Below are positions 48,669 to 57,872 of a stretch of DNA of 64,000 bases, one piece after another. The stretch is from Rouxiella silvae (lineage in GTDB: Bacteria > Pseudomonadota > Gammaproteobacteria > Enterobacterales > Enterobacteriaceae). Made by a program: the position numbers and the translations under genes. The notes below the pieces were generated by a model. It worked only from the letters and a program-made list of their open reading frames with translations. It did not search any database and was not told the DNA's origin. The stretch covers positions 1 through 64,000 of the forward strand of contig NZ_MRWD01000023.1 of NCBI RefSeq assembly GCF_002093625.1, in the 5' to 3' direction. Every line of letters begins with the position of its first letter. Within the stretch, counting starts at the first letter, position 1.

Positions 48669-49160
48669 ATGGTTTGGATTGATTACGTCATTATTGCGGT
48701 TATCGGGTTTTCTGCTTTAGTCAGCCTGATTCGAGGTTTTGTTCGCGAAGCCTTATCATTGGTAACCTGGGGGTGCGCCTTCTTCGTTGCCAGCCACTAT
48801 TATCCTTACCTCGCCGTCTATTTCACACGTTTCGAAGACGAAGTCGTTCGAAACGGGATCGCAATCGGTATCTTGTTCATCGCGACGTTGATCGTAGGTG
48901 CCATTGTAAACTATGTGATTGGCTCATTGGTCGAGCGTACCGGACTTTCGGGAACTGACCGGGTACTTGGTGTCTGTTTTGGCGCACTGCGCGGCGTACT
49001 TATCGTCTCCGCAGGGCTGTTCTTTCTGGATACGTTTACCAGCTTTTCACACGGCGATGACTGGAAGCAGTCTCAGTTGATCCCATATTTCAGTTCTATC
49101 ATCAGGTGGTTCTTTGACTACCTGCAGAGCACGTCGAGTTTCTTGCCAAAGCATATTTAA
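48669..49160 (+). CDS. cvpA: CvpA family inner-membrane protein
   Basis: A 163-residue protein with four hydrophobic segments: MVWIDYVIIAVIGFSALVSL at the start, then LIRGFVREALSLVTWGCAFF and GLSGTDRVLGVCFGALRG. Needed for colicin V production and envelope stress tolerance in E. coli; molecular role unknown. The ATG at 48669 fits the family (a GTG stands just before it). Cotranscribed with purF. Confidence 0.93.
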   Translation: MVWIDYVIIAVIGFSALVSLIRGFVREALSLVTWGCAFFVASHYYPYLAVYFTRFEDEVVRNGIAIGILFIATLIVGAIVNYVIGSLVERTGLSGTDRVLGVCFGALRGVLIVSAGLFFLDTFTSFSHGDDWKQSQLIPYFSSIIRWFFDYLQSTSSFLPKHI

Positions 49161-49190
49161 CTTTGGCAGCGCTGATGAGGAAAAGACAAC

Positions 49191-50708
49191 ATGTGCGGTA
49201 TTGTCGGTATCGCCGGTTTCATGCCGGTAAACCAGTCGATTTATGACGCGTTAACGGTGTTACAACACCGTGGGCAGGATGCCGCAGGCATCGTCACCAT
49301 TGATGGCAACAACAACTTCCGTTTGCGGAAGGCTAATGGCCTGGTGAAGGATGTATTCGAAGCACGGCATATGCAACGTTTGCAGGGCAACATGGGCCTT
49401 GGTCACGTTCGTTACCCTACGGCTGGCAGTTCCAGCGCTTCAGAGGCTCAACCTTTTTACGTCAACTCTCCGTTCGGCATCACCCTTGCCCACAACGGTA
49501 ATCTGACCAATGCACACGAACTGAGAAGTACGCTGTTTGAGGGCGCGCGTCGTCACGTCAACACCACGTCTGACTCCGAAATTTTGCTGAACATTCTTGC
49601 GAGCGAGCTGGATAGATTCCAACACTACCCGCTTGAAGCAGACAACATTTTTGCTGCTGTATCCGCAATGAATCTCAAAATCCGCGGTGCTTATGCCTGT
49701 GTGGCGATGATAATTGGCCACGGCATGCTCGCGTTCCGTGACCCGCACGGTATTCGTCCATTGGTTATCGGCAAGCGCGAGCTTGAAGACGGCCGCTGTG
49801 AATACATGGTTGCGTCTGAAAGCGTGGCTCTCGATACGCTGGGCTTTGAGTTCCTGCGTGACGTTGCGCCAGGTGAAGCCGTTTATGTCACCGAAAAAGG
49901 CCAACTCTTTACGCGCATGTGTGCCGAGAATCCTCAGTACAATCCGTGCCTGTTCGAGTACGTCTATTTTGCTCGCCCGGACTCGTTTATCGACAAGATT
50001 TCGGTCTATAGCGCACGTCGCCGTATGGGCCAGAAGCTGGGTGCCAAAATTGCTCGCGAGTGGGAAGACTTGGAAATTGATGCGGTTATTCCGATCCCAG
50101 AAACGTCTAACGATATTGCTCTGGAAATCGCCCGCATCCTTAACAAGCCTTACCGTCAGGGGTTTGTTAAAAACCGCTACGTTGGCCGTACCTTCATCAT
50201 GCCGGGTCAGCAGGAGCGCGTTAAGTCGGTTCGCCGTAAACTGAACGCCAACCGCGCTGAGTTCCGTGATAAAAACGTTCTGCTGATCGATGACTCTATC
50301 GTTCGCGGTACGACCTCGCAGCAGATAGTCGAGATGGCTCGTGATGCAGGTGCCAGAAATGTCTACCTCGCTTCGGCCGCGCCGGAAGTCCGTTTCCCGA
50401 ACGTTTACGGTATTGATATGCCGACCGCTAATGAGCTGATCGCTCACGGTCGTGAAGTCAGCGAAATTAACCAGATGATTGGTGCAGACGCGCTTATCTT
50501 CCAGGACTTGAGCGACCTTATCGATGCGGTGAGAGAAGAGAATCCGGATATCGAGCAGTTCGAATGCTCGGTATTTGACGGCATCTACGTCACTAAAGAT
50601 GTTGATCAAAACTATCTTGAGTACCTTGACGCCCTGCGTAACGACGATGCTCAGGCATTGCGCGGCCAGCAGGAAGCTGAAAATCTCGAAATGCATAACG
50701 AAGGCTGA
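49191..50708 (+). CDS. purF: amidophosphoribosyltransferase PurF
   Basis: A 505-residue enzyme for the first step of purine synthesis (PRPP + glutamine to phosphoribosylamine). N-terminal nucleophile Cys in [10 protein letters not shown] (Cys2 after Met removal), glutaminase loop [11 protein letters not shown]. The PRPP-binding site is [15 protein letters not shown] (~residues 361-375). Same length as E. coli PurF. Confidence 0.97.
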   Translation: MCGIVGIAGFMPVNQSIYDALTVLQHRGQDAAGIVTIDGNNNFRLRKANGLVKDVFEARHMQRLQGNMGLGHVRYPTAGSSSASEAQPFYVNSPFGITLAHNGNLTNAHELRSTLFEGARRHVNTTSDSEILLNILASELDRFQHYPLEADNIFAAVSAMNLKIRGAYACVAMIIGHGMLAFRDPHGIRPLVIGKRELEDGRCEYMVASESVALDTLGFEFLRDVAPGEAVYVTEKGQLFTRMCAENPQYNPCLFEYVYFARPDSFIDKISVYSARRRMGQKLGAKIAREWEDLEIDAVIPIPETSNDIALEIARILNKPYRQGFVKNRYVGRTFIMPGQQERVKSVRRKLNANRAEFRDKNVLLIDDSIVRGTTSQQIVEMARDAGARNVYLASAAPEVRFPNVYGIDMPTANELIAHGREVSEINQMIGADALIFQDLSDLIDAVREENPDIEQFECSVFDGIYVTKDVDQNYLEYLDALRNDDAQALRGQQEAENLEMHNEG

Positions 50709-50721
50709 TCCAGCCTTTCAG

Positions 50722-50760
50722 CCGCCCATTATTCCCCACTTTATGGAGGATAATGGGCGG
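50722..50760 (+). terminator. hairpin after purF, possible terminator
   Basis: CCGCCCATTAT (50722-50732) and ATAATGGGCGG (50750-50760) form a perfect 11-bp stem, but no T-run follows. It may attenuate transcription into ubiX or protect the purF mRNA 3' end. Confidence 0.5.
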
Positions 50761-50880
50761 TATTCGCGTTATATCGCGACTCCCTCCTCTGTTACTTGCC
50801 AATCGCTTTTCAATCCGGCAAAGTCTTCTGATTATTCATACCTTCTGACGTTTTAGTTCGTCATTTCTGAGGCAGTTTTC

Positions 50881-51453
50881 ATGAAACGACTCATTGTCGG
50901 CATCTCCGGCGCCAGCGGCGCAATTTATGGCGTTCGCCTGCTACAGGTATTACGCGAAGTCGCTGACGTTGAAACCCATCTGGTGATGAGTAATGCCGCG
51001 CGACAAACCCTCGCCCTGGAAACCGATTTGAATTTACGCGACGTGCAGGCTTTGGCCGACGTGGTTCATGATTCGCGTGATATCGCCGCCAGCATTTCTT
51101 CCGGTTCTTTCAAAACCGCGGGCATGGCGATTCTGCCTTGTTCAATCAAAACGCTCTCCGGCATCGTAAACAGCTATACCGACGGTTTACTGACGCGTGC
51201 AGCAGACGTGGTATTAAAAGAGAGCCGCAGGCTGGTTCTATGCGTGCGCGAAACCCCGCTTCACCTGGGTCATCTGCGTTTAATGACGCAGGCCGCTGAG
51301 CTGGGCGCGATTATCATGCCGCCGGTGCCGGCGTTTTATCATCGTCCGACCAGCGTTGAAGATATTGTTGATCAGACCGTTAATCGCGTCATCGATCAGT
51401 TTGATATCGAGCTGCCGGAAGACCTGTTTGTTCGTTGGCAGGGCAGCCACTGA
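50881..51453 (+). CDS. ubiX: flavin prenyltransferase UbiX
   Basis: A 190-residue enzyme that prenylates FMN with dimethylallyl phosphate to make the cofactor of the decarboxylase UbiD (ubiquinone synthesis). It carries GISGASGAIYGVRLL (residues ~7-21), LPCSIKTLSGI and PPVPAFYHRPTSVEDI near the C-terminus. It follows purF as in E. coli. Confidence 0.95.
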   Translation: MKRLIVGISGASGAIYGVRLLQVLREVADVETHLVMSNAARQTLALETDLNLRDVQALADVVHDSRDIAASISSGSFKTAGMAILPCSIKTLSGIVNSYTDGLLTRAADVVLKESRRLVLCVRETPLHLGHLRLMTQAAELGAIIMPPVPAFYHRPTSVEDIVDQTVNRVIDQFDIELPEDLFVRWQGSH

Positions 51454-51498
51454 GTTTTTGCAACCTTTTATGCCCTAATTTTGCACAGAATGATAACG

Positions 51499-51539
51499 AT
51501 GCACCAAAATTGAACTCTTTGTGTTTTATTTTGGTGCAT
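51499..51539 (+). promoter_or_regulatory. NtrC-like enhancer sites upstream of hisJ
   Basis: ATGCACCAAAAT (51499-51510) and ATTTTGGTGCAT (51528-51539) are perfect inverted copies, 17 bases apart. Each is a near-perfect half of the NtrC consensus TGCACCANNNTGGTGCA. They lie about 105-160 bases upstream of the predicted sigma-54 -12 element, a usual enhancer distance. Confidence 0.55.
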
Positions 51540-51643
51540 TTCTGTTTCAATCATCCGATGCGGCGAGGTCAACGGGTTATTTTGCAGACTACTCTAAATG
51601 TAATTACGGGCCTGTCGTTCATTAAAACAGCAGAAAAGAAAAG

Positions 51644-51660
51644 TCGGCACGATTACTGCA
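51644..51660 (+). promoter_or_regulatory. sigma-54 promoter of the hisJ gene
   Basis: TCGGCACGATTACTGCA: GG at 51646-51647 and GC at 51658-51659 are exactly 10 bases apart, as in TGGCACG-N4-TTGCA. Transcription would start near 51670. Together with the NtrC-like sites it indicates nitrogen control, as known for the argT promoter of enteric bacteria. Confidence 0.6.
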
Positions 51661-51691
51661 TAACTTATGCATAATTACTGCATAGCAGTAA
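51657..51691. repeat. two adjacent short palindromes before hisJ
   Basis: TGCATAA-C-TTATGCA (51657-51671) and TTACTGC-ATA-GCAGTAA (51675-51691) are perfect dyads with 7-bp arms. They overlap the predicted start of transcription, so a repressor such as ArgR might bind there, but they do not fit the ARG box consensus well. Confidence 0.45.
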
Positions 51692-51802
51692 AATTAGTAA
51701 AAATGTTACCGACACAGACCGGTAACAAAACAATAAAAGGTTGTTCAGGCAACCCGGTACAACAACAAACAACAACGCACGATTAATGGCTGAGGGTAAT
51801 GT

Positions 51803-52585
51803 ATGAAAAAGTTGTTCAAGGTTCTTCCTCTGGTGTTAGTACTGGCCAGCGCAAGCAGCGCTTTTGCTGCCGTGCCAAAAGCAATCAAAATCGGTACGGA
51901 TCCAACTTATGCGCCATTCGAGTCCAAGGATTCCAGCGGTAAGCTGGTAGGTTTCGATATCGACCTGGCCAATGAAATGTGTAAGCGTGCGCAAATTAAA
52001 TGTACCTACGTTGAAAGTGACTTTGATGCCCTGATCCCATCATTGAAAGCAAAAAAAATCGACGCCATCATTTCCTCTCTGTCGATCACTGAAAAACGTC
52101 AGCAGGAAATCGATTTTACCGAAAAACTTTATGCCGCGAACGCACGCCTGATTGCGCCGGTTGGTTCTAAAGTTCTGCCAACGCTTGAGGCACTGAAAGG
52201 CAAAAATGTGGGTGTTTTACAGGGTTCCACTCAGGAAGCCTATGCCAACGCTATGTGGCAGCCTAAAGGTATCAACGTTGTTGCTTACCAGAACCAAGAC
52301 CTGATTTACGCCGACTTAGCATCTGGTCGTCTGGACGCGGCGTTCCAGGACGAAGTGGCGGGTAGCGAAGGTTTCCTGAAACAGGCTGCGGGTAAAGGCT
52401 ATGCGTTCGCGGGTCCTTCCGTTAAAGATGATAAATTCTTTGGCGTGGGTACCGGTATGGGTCTGCGTAAAAATGAAGACGACTTGAAATCCGCCCTGGA
52501 CAAGGCATTCGACTCTATGCGTAAAGACGGTACTTACGACAAATTGGCGAAAAAATACTTCACGTTCGATGTGTACGGTGGTTAA
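51803..52585 (+). CDS. hisJ: histidine/lysine-arginine-ornithine periplasmic binding protein
   Basis: A 260-residue periplasmic solute-binding protein (family 3). The signal peptide is cleaved after AFAA. It contains [50 protein letters not shown] and [11 protein letters not shown], which bind the amino-acid carboxylate and amino groups. It delivers histidine or basic amino acids to HisQMP. E. coli has two binding genes here (argT, hisJ); this genome shows one, at the argT position, so the choice of name is partly arbitrary. Confidence 0.9.
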   Translation: MKKLFKVLPLVLVLASASSAFAAVPKAIKIGTDPTYAPFESKDSSGKLVGFDIDLANEMCKRAQIKCTYVESDFDALIPSLKAKKIDAIISSLSITEKRQQEIDFTEKLYAANARLIAPVGSKVLPTLEALKGKNVGVLQGSTQEAYANAMWQPKGINVVAYQNQDLIYADLASGRLDAAFQDEVAGSEGFLKQAAGKGYAFAGPSVKDDKFFGVGTGMGLRKNEDDLKSALDKAFDSMRKDGTYDKLAKKYFTFDVYGG

Positions 52586-52631
52586 GCATTAACTGACGAC
52601 GTCAGGAAAATAGTTGTCGTTTCCGTAGTGG

Positions 52632-52660
52632 CGGCTTGCCCTTAGGGGTAAGCCGTTTTT
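52632..52660 (+). terminator. attenuator-like hairpin between hisJ and hisQ
   Basis: CGGCTTGCCC (52632-52641) pairs with GGGTAAGCCG (52646-52655), one G-U, followed by five T. Placed after the binding-protein gene it would lower expression of the membrane and ATPase genes compared with hisJ. Confidence 0.7.
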
Positions 52661-52720
52661 AAAAAGCCCTAATAAACCTGCGAAACGCAGTCTGATTCTC
52701 GTCAAAGACAGGATATGTTC

Positions 52721-53407
52721 ATGCTATATGGGTATTCCCAAGTAATAATCCAGGGCACGCTGGTTACGCTGGAATTGGCACTTTCCTCGGTGCTGCTGGC
52801 GGTGGTTATTGGTTTGATTGGTGCGGGCGGTAAGTTGTCAAAAAGCCGGGTTATTTCTGGTATTTTCGGCGCTTATACGACGTTGATTCGCGGTGTTCCC
52901 GACCTGGTATTGATGTTGTTAATTTTTTATGGTTTGCAGATTGCGTTAAACAATCTGACTGAAGCTGTTGGCATGGATCAGATTGATATCGATCCCCTGA
53001 GCGCCGGTATCATCACCCTGGGATTCATTTACGGTGCCTATTTTACCGAGACGTTTCGCGGTGCTTTTATGGCCGTCCCTCGCGGACAAATCGAAGCTGC
53101 CGTGGCCTATGGTTTCAGTGGGTCACAAATTTTTCGTCGTATTCTGTTTCCGGCCATGATGCGCTTTGCGCTGCCGGGAATTGCCAACAACTGGCAGGTT
53201 ATTCTCAAGGCTACGGCGCTGGTTTCTCTGTTAGGCCTTAATGACGTGGTTAAAGCGACCCAGCTAGCAGGCAAGGGAACCTATCAACCTTTCTACTTCG
53301 CCATCGTTGCAGGTATTATTTACCTGGTATTTACCACTTTATCCAATGGTGTTCTGGTGTGGCTCGACCGCCGCTATTCGCTGGGTGTGAAGAGGGCTGA
53401 GCTATGA
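52721..53407 (+). CDS. hisQ: histidine ABC transporter permease HisQ
   Basis: A 228-residue inner-membrane permease with about five segments. The amino-acid transporter hallmark is AYFTETFRGAFMAVPRGQIEAA. The start at 52721 (MLYGYSQV) matches HisQ; the ATG at 52715 stands too close to AGGA. Its stop overlaps hisM by four bases. Confidence 0.94.
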   Translation: MLYGYSQVIIQGTLVTLELALSSVLLAVVIGLIGAGGKLSKSRVISGIFGAYTTLIRGVPDLVLMLLIFYGLQIALNNLTEAVGMDQIDIDPLSAGIITLGFIYGAYFTETFRGAFMAVPRGQIEAAVAYGFSGSQIFRRILFPAMMRFALPGIANNWQVILKATALVSLLGLNDVVKATQLAGKGTYQPFYFAIVAGIIYLVFTTLSNGVLVWLDRRYSLGVKRAEL

Positions 53408-54120
53408 TAGATATTTTACATCAATACGGTTTGTCCTTGCTGTACAGCGACGGTTACCGTTTCACCGGCCTCGCGGTCACGCTGTGGCTGTTAATCAGCT
53501 CGGTGGTGATGGGCGGCCTGTTGGCGGTGCTCATGGCCGTAGGACGCGTATCGCCAAACCGCTGGGTAAGCACGCCTATCTGGGTTTACACCTACATCTT
53601 CCGCGGTACTCCACTGTACGTGCAACTGCTGGTGTTTTATTCAGGCATGTACAGCCTGGAAATCGTGCGTGGAACTGACTTCTTGAACGCGTTTTTCCGC
53701 AGCGGGCTAAACTGCACCATTCTTGCGCTGACGCTTAATACCTGTGCGTATACCACCGAAATTTTCGCTGGGGCTATTCGTTCGGTTCCGCATGGAGAAA
53801 TTGAGGCGGCCAATGCCTACGGCTTCTCGCGATTCAAACTTTATACCTGCATCATTTTACCTTCCGCGCTGCGCACGGCTTTGCCTGCCTACAGCAACGA
53901 AGTGATTTTAATGCTGCACTCCACCGCGTTGGCGTTTACTGCCACGGTGCCGGACGTATTGAAAGTTGCACGAGATATCAACTCCGCGACCTATCAGCCA
54001 TTCTATGCCTTTGGTATTGCAGCGGTTATTTATCTTTGTGTCTCATTTGTGTTGATTAGTTTGTTCCGCAAGGCGGAAAAACGCTGGCTGGCGCACGTTA
54101 AGCCCCAGTCTTCTCACTAA
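53404..54120 (+). CDS. hisM: histidine ABC transporter permease HisM
   Basis: A 238-residue permease pairing with HisQ. It has TLIF-type segments with YTYIFRGTPLYVQLLVFYSG and the EAA-loop sequence AYTTEIFAGAIRSVPHGEIE. Same length as E. coli HisM. Confidence 0.95.
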   Translation: MIDILHQYGLSLLYSDGYRFTGLAVTLWLLISSVVMGGLLAVLMAVGRVSPNRWVSTPIWVYTYIFRGTPLYVQLLVFYSGMYSLEIVRGTDFLNAFFRSGLNCTILALTLNTCAYTTEIFAGAIRSVPHGEIEAANAYGFSRFKLYTCIILPSALRTALPAYSNEVILMLHSTALAFTATVPDVLKVARDINSATYQPFYAFGIAAVIYLCVSFVLISLFRKAEKRWLAHVKPQSSH

Positions 54121-54166
54121 AAAAATGTATTAACAGTGAAAACGTTAAACCTGTGCGGGAAAAATC

Positions 54167-54940
54167 ATGCCAGAAAATAAATTAGCCGTAATAGATTTGC
54201 ATAAGCGTTATGGTGAACACGAGGTGCTGAAAGGCGTGTCGATGTCGGCAAATGCGGGTGACGTTATCAGTATTATTGGGTCTTCTGGATCGGGGAAAAG
54301 TACCTTTTTGCGCTGCATCAACTTCCTCGAAAAGCCGAGTGAAGGCTCAATCAGCGTAAACAATCAAGATATCCGCATGGTGCGCGATACAGACGGGCAG
54401 CTGAAAGTGTTTGATAAAAAACAGCTTCAGCTCCTGCGTACCAAGCTAACCATGGTATTTCAGCACTTCAACCTGTGGAGCCACATGACCGTTCTGGAGA
54501 ACGTTATGGAGGCGCCGATTCAGGTCTTGGGTCTTAGCAAAGCGGAAGCCAAACAACGCGCCGTTCTCTATCTCGAAAAAGTGGGTATTGACGAGCGAGC
54601 GCGCGGCAAATATCCGGTAAACCTTTCCGGTGGTCAGCAGCAGCGTGTCTCAATTGCACGCGCATTGGCGATGGAACCTGAGGTGCTGCTGTTTGATGAA
54701 CCGACCTCAGCCTTGGACCCTGAGCTGGTGGGGGAGGTATTGCGCATCATGCAAAAGCTGGCCGAGGAGGGGAAAACCATGGTGGTGGTCACTCACGAGA
54801 TGGAGTTTGCTCGTCACGTTTCTAATCACGTTATTTTCCTGCATCAGGGCGTGATTGAAGAGCAGGGTAATCCGGCCGATGTATTCGGCAGCCCGAAGAG
54901 TACGCGTTTACAGCAGTTCCTTTCGGGTGCCTTAAAATAA
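54167..54940 (+). CDS. hisP: histidine ABC transporter ATPase HisP
   Basis: A 257-residue ATPase. Walker A is [14 protein letters not shown] (~residues 37-50), the signature is [14 protein letters not shown], Walker B is [14 protein letters not shown], and the switch His lies in [11 protein letters not shown]. It energises HisQM. Converges on the ribulokinase gene across a hairpin (54972-54991). Confidence 0.96.
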   Translation: MPENKLAVIDLHKRYGEHEVLKGVSMSANAGDVISIIGSSGSGKSTFLRCINFLEKPSEGSISVNNQDIRMVRDTDGQLKVFDKKQLQLLRTKLTMVFQHFNLWSHMTVLENVMEAPIQVLGLSKAEAKQRAVLYLEKVGIDERARGKYPVNLSGGQQQRVSIARALAMEPEVLLFDEPTSALDPELVGEVLRIMQKLAEEGKTMVVVTHEMEFARHVSNHVIFLHQGVIEEQGNPADVFGSPKSTRLQQFLSGALK

Positions 54941-54971
54941 CCCGTCGTCATTAGCAACAAAACTTCGCCAT

Positions 54972-54991
54972 GAGGCCCTTCCCAGGGCCTC
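54972..54991. terminator. hairpin between hisP and the ribulokinase gene
   Basis: GAGGCCCT-TCCC-AGGGCCTC, perfect 8-bp stem, no T-run on either side. A likely weak terminator for the convergent genes. Confidence 0.5.
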
Positions 54992-54997
54992 TGTGAG

Positions 54998-56629
54998 TTA
55001 CTGCAGTGTTTCGCGGATAAGCCTCGCTTCATTTTGGAGTCGTACATAGGCCTGATAGCGGAGGGTATGCAGTTCGCTCACACTAGCCTCGGGTAAATGC
55101 TGATTGTCTGGAACACAAAATTGCTCCATGGCATGACTGACTGACGGTGAAATCCCGCCAGCGACGGCGCCGAGGATGGCCGCTCCCAGAAGTACCGGTT
55201 CATCAGCTTTTGTTGTCATGATCGGATAACCACAGGCGTCGGCTATTAGTTGGCGTACCAGCGAGTGACGTCCTGCTCCTCCGCTGAGCACCACGTTATC
55301 AACGGTAACCCCCATACTGACCTGCGCGTCAATAATCTGTCGCAGCCCGTAGCCAATGCCGCAGAGGCCAGCAATATAAAGGGAGAGCAGGCTGTCGATA
55401 TCGCTCTCCATGCCCAGTCCCACGATCACCGCCCGTGCGTGAGGATCCGCATGCGGTGAGCGGTTTCCCAGGAATTCAGGCACTACGTGTATATCACGCG
55501 CTAACTGAATCGCATCAGCGGAGGACAACCCCTTTTTCTGTGCCAGACTGGCGAGATACGAAGGCAATGATAAACCTGCATCTTTAGCTTTGAAGGTAGC
55601 CTCAGGCGCGGCTGGATGGAAGGACACAAGCTGAGCAATAGCAGCGCCAGCGGCGCTCTGCCCTCCTTCGTTAAGCCAGAGACCAGGAACCATGGCTGAG
55701 TAGTAAGGCCCCCAGACACCTGGAATGAATGCCGGTTCCTGCGTGCTGGTCATGGTGCAGGATGAGGTACCAAAAACGTAGGCCAGATTACGGACCGCAC
55801 CGCCACCGACGCCCACGGTGCCGATGCCACCTGCGTGTGCGTCAATCATACCGGCGGCCACGGGTGTACCCAATGGCAGACCCATTCGATCGGCTGCTTC
55901 TGTCGTTAGCCCCTTTCCGCAGGCCATGCCAGGCTCAATGATGCTAACGCCGATACGACGAAAATCCTCATCCGCCAGCTCCTCTAGCCCAATCTGCTGA
56001 AAGTAGTCGGGATCCCAGCGTTTCTCGTGGGCCAGATAAGTCCACTTACAGGTCACGGTGCAGACCGACCGGGCCAGATCTCCGCTGGCCTTCCAGGTCA
56101 GGAAATCTGCCAAATCAAAGAATTGCCAAGCATTATGGTATACGTCAGGCCGGTTCTCCTTAAGCCAGAGCAGCTTGGGCGTCTCCATTTCCGGCGATAT
56201 TTTCCCGCCGACATATTGAAGGACGGGATGCTCGGTCGCATTGATCGCTTCGGCCTGCGCGGTGGCGCGATGATCCATCCAGACGATAACGTTTCTCTGT
56301 GGGTCTTCTGACGGCCCTACAGCAAGGGGCACACCGCCGTCGCCGACCACGACAAGAGAGCAGGTGGCATCAAAACCGATACCGGCAACGCGGTCTGGAG
56401 AAACCTTTGACGCGGCTACGGCTTGTCTGACGGTTTGACAGACGGCGTCCCATATTTCACGACTTGACTGCTCGACGTAATGTTCAGGGCCTTTATAAAG
56501 GGTTATTGGCTGCGTAGCGCGGCCCAGCATTGTTCCCGACGGGGCAAACACGCCGGCTCTAACGCTACCGGAGCCGACGTCAACGCCAATAACTACCGGA
56601 TTGGGGTGGGCTGGATTGTTATTACTCAT
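54998..56629 (-). CDS. FGGY-family D-ribulokinase
   Basis: A 543-residue sugar kinase. The N-terminal phosphate loop is IGVDVGSGSVRAGVF (~residues 14-28), and the family's GFDATCSLVVVGD, VWMDHRA and IVGLGMES follow. The ATP-domain signature is VVLSGGAGRHSLVRQLIADACG (split here as VVLSGGAGRHSL and adjacent residues, ~460). It is of the FGGY carbohydrate kinase group that phosphorylates D-ribulose. It lies 39 bases after the ribitol dehydrogenase gene in the same direction, which points to ribitol breakdown to D-ribulose 5-phosphate (equivalent of RbtK). Confidence 0.88.
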   Translation of the reverse strand: MSNNNPAHPNPVVIGVDVGSGSVRAGVFAPSGTMLGRATQPITLYKGPEHYVEQSSREIWDAVCQTVRQAVAASKVSPDRVAGIGFDATCSLVVVGDGGVPLAVGPSEDPQRNVIVWMDHRATAQAEAINATEHPVLQYVGGKISPEMETPKLLWLKENRPDVYHNAWQFFDLADFLTWKASGDLARSVCTVTCKWTYLAHEKRWDPDYFQQIGLEELADEDFRRIGVSIIEPGMACGKGLTTEAADRMGLPLGTPVAAGMIDAHAGGIGTVGVGGGAVRNLAYVFGTSSCTMTSTQEPAFIPGVWGPYYSAMVPGLWLNEGGQSAAGAAIAQLVSFHPAAPEATFKAKDAGLSLPSYLASLAQKKGLSSADAIQLARDIHVVPEFLGNRSPHADPHARAVIVGLGMESDIDSLLSLYIAGLCGIGYGLRQIIDAQVSMGVTVDNVVLSGGAGRHSLVRQLIADACGYPIMTTKADEPVLLGAAILGAVAGGISPSVSHAMEQFCVPDNQHLPEASVSELHTLRYQAYVRLQNEARLIRETLQ

Positions 56630-56668
56630 ACCTGCTCCTTTCAGCTAGGAAGGCTGAATGTTGGGTGA

Positions 56669-57418
56669 TCAGAGATCGACACTGTTAGGTAGGATAACCA
56701 AATCGCGAACAGTAACGTTCTTAGCGCGGGTCACCATGAACAGGACAGATTCTGCCACCTCTACAGGCTGCATCAGACTGCCGTTAGCCAGCGCTTCATC
56801 CATTTTATCCTGTGGCCAGTCGTCGAGCAGCGCTGTAACGACAGGCCCTGGCAGGACGGCTCCGACGCGTACGCCGTGCTTCGCGACTTGACGGCGGGTG
56901 GTATGAACAAAGGCTTGAACGGCAAATTTCGACGCAGTGTAGATAGGCTCCCAAATAACCGGTACCACCCCCGCAATGGAGCTGGTGAAGATGATGTCAC
57001 CCGATTTTTGGGTGATCATGTGCGGCAGCACTGCACGGACACAGCGGAATGCAGAATTGATGTTCAGGTGAAGTACGCGGTCCCAAACATCCGGATCGCC
57101 CTCCTCGACGGGGCCGCCAACATACGCGCCTGCATTGGCGTGGAAAATATCCAGGCGGCCGGCCAGTTCGAGGATGCCGGAGAGCAGAGTGTTGACCTCT
57201 TCCGGTTTCATCAAATCTATCTGTAATGCAAACGCGTTTTCACCCAGTTCCTCGACGATTTTCTTTAACTTTTCGCCTTCACGGTCAACCAGAACAACTT
57301 TTGCTCCCGCATTCAACAACGTTTTTGCACACGCGAGACCGATCCCCGACGCCGCGCCAGTGATAGCAGCGACCTTGCCGGTAAGGGATGTATTCATGGA
57401 GGATACAGTGTGGTTCAT
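56669..57418 (-). CDS. rbtD: ribitol 2-dehydrogenase (SDR)
   Basis: A 249-residue short-chain dehydrogenase. The NAD site is [16 protein letters not shown] (~residues 20-35), NAGAYVGGP follows in the middle, the catalytic Ser lies in [11 protein letters not shown], and Tyr-Lys in [12 protein letters not shown]- and C-termini ([27 protein letters not shown]) agree closely with Klebsiella ribitol dehydrogenase. It oxidises ribitol to D-ribulose with NAD+. Operon with the kinase; the transporter is divergent. Confidence 0.9.
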   Translation of the reverse strand: MNHTVSSMNTSLTGKVAAITGAASGIGLACAKTLLNAGAKVVLVDREGEKLKKIVEELGENAFALQIDLMKPEEVNTLLSGILELAGRLDIFHANAGAYVGGPVEEGDPDVWDRVLHLNINSAFRCVRAVLPHMITQKSGDIIFTSSIAGVVPVIWEPIYTASKFAVQAFVHTTRRQVAKHGVRVGAVLPGPVVTALLDDWPQDKMDEALANGSLMQPVEVAESVLFMVTRAKNVTVRDLVILPNSVDL

Positions 57419-57872
57419 TTTATAATCCTTATATAATGAGGTGGAAATTTTATCGTAATAGACCCTGGGTGAGCGAAGCTAAAAATAGGGCACTTATCTT
57501 TAAATGAATCAGGGTTAATTTTATAACGAATTATTGAGGGGGGAAGACAGAACATTCTGACCCATTCACCTGTTCATGGTTGTTTAATTCTCACCCTAAA
57601 TTTTAAAAGCCTTTTCGTCAAGCTTTTGAAAGGTATTTTAGATCAATGTCACCTTTAATGTTTTCGTTTAATTAATTGGAAACTAATGAGTTGATTAATT
57701 GATTAAAGTTTTATATTTAATTGTTATTGTAGTAGTGAGTTGTTTTGTGACTGCACTCATGTTGCAGCTATATATTTATTGACTATTAGGGGGGTGTTAG
57801 GGATTAGATAACAGCCGAAGTGCGAATGTAAAATCATTCAGCATGAGCGATGAAAATAATTAAGGGAATAAA
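57419..57872. other. AT-rich divergent control region of the ribitol genes
   Basis: 454 bases between rbtD and the transporter gene hold no gene. TGTGA-CTGCAC-TCATG (57746-57761) is a partial CRP site. TTAGATCAATGTCACC near 57640 is another weak CRP-like sequence. No clear operator palindrome or regulator gene is seen. Confidence 0.45.
57746..57761. promoter_or_regulatory. possible CRP site of the ribitol transporter
   Basis: TGTGA-N6-TCATG: perfect left half, three of five matches right. It lies about 112 bases before the transporter start, consistent with catabolite control. Confidence 0.35.

Noticed and set aside
49440-50696. 418-codon frame on the minus strand across purF
   Set aside because: A shadow of a GC-rich coding gene; purF is full length with all catalytic motifs.
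51657-51691. Pair of ARG boxes (ArgR)
   Set aside because: Two dyads are present, but their sequence and centre length differ from the ARG box; kept only as palindromes.
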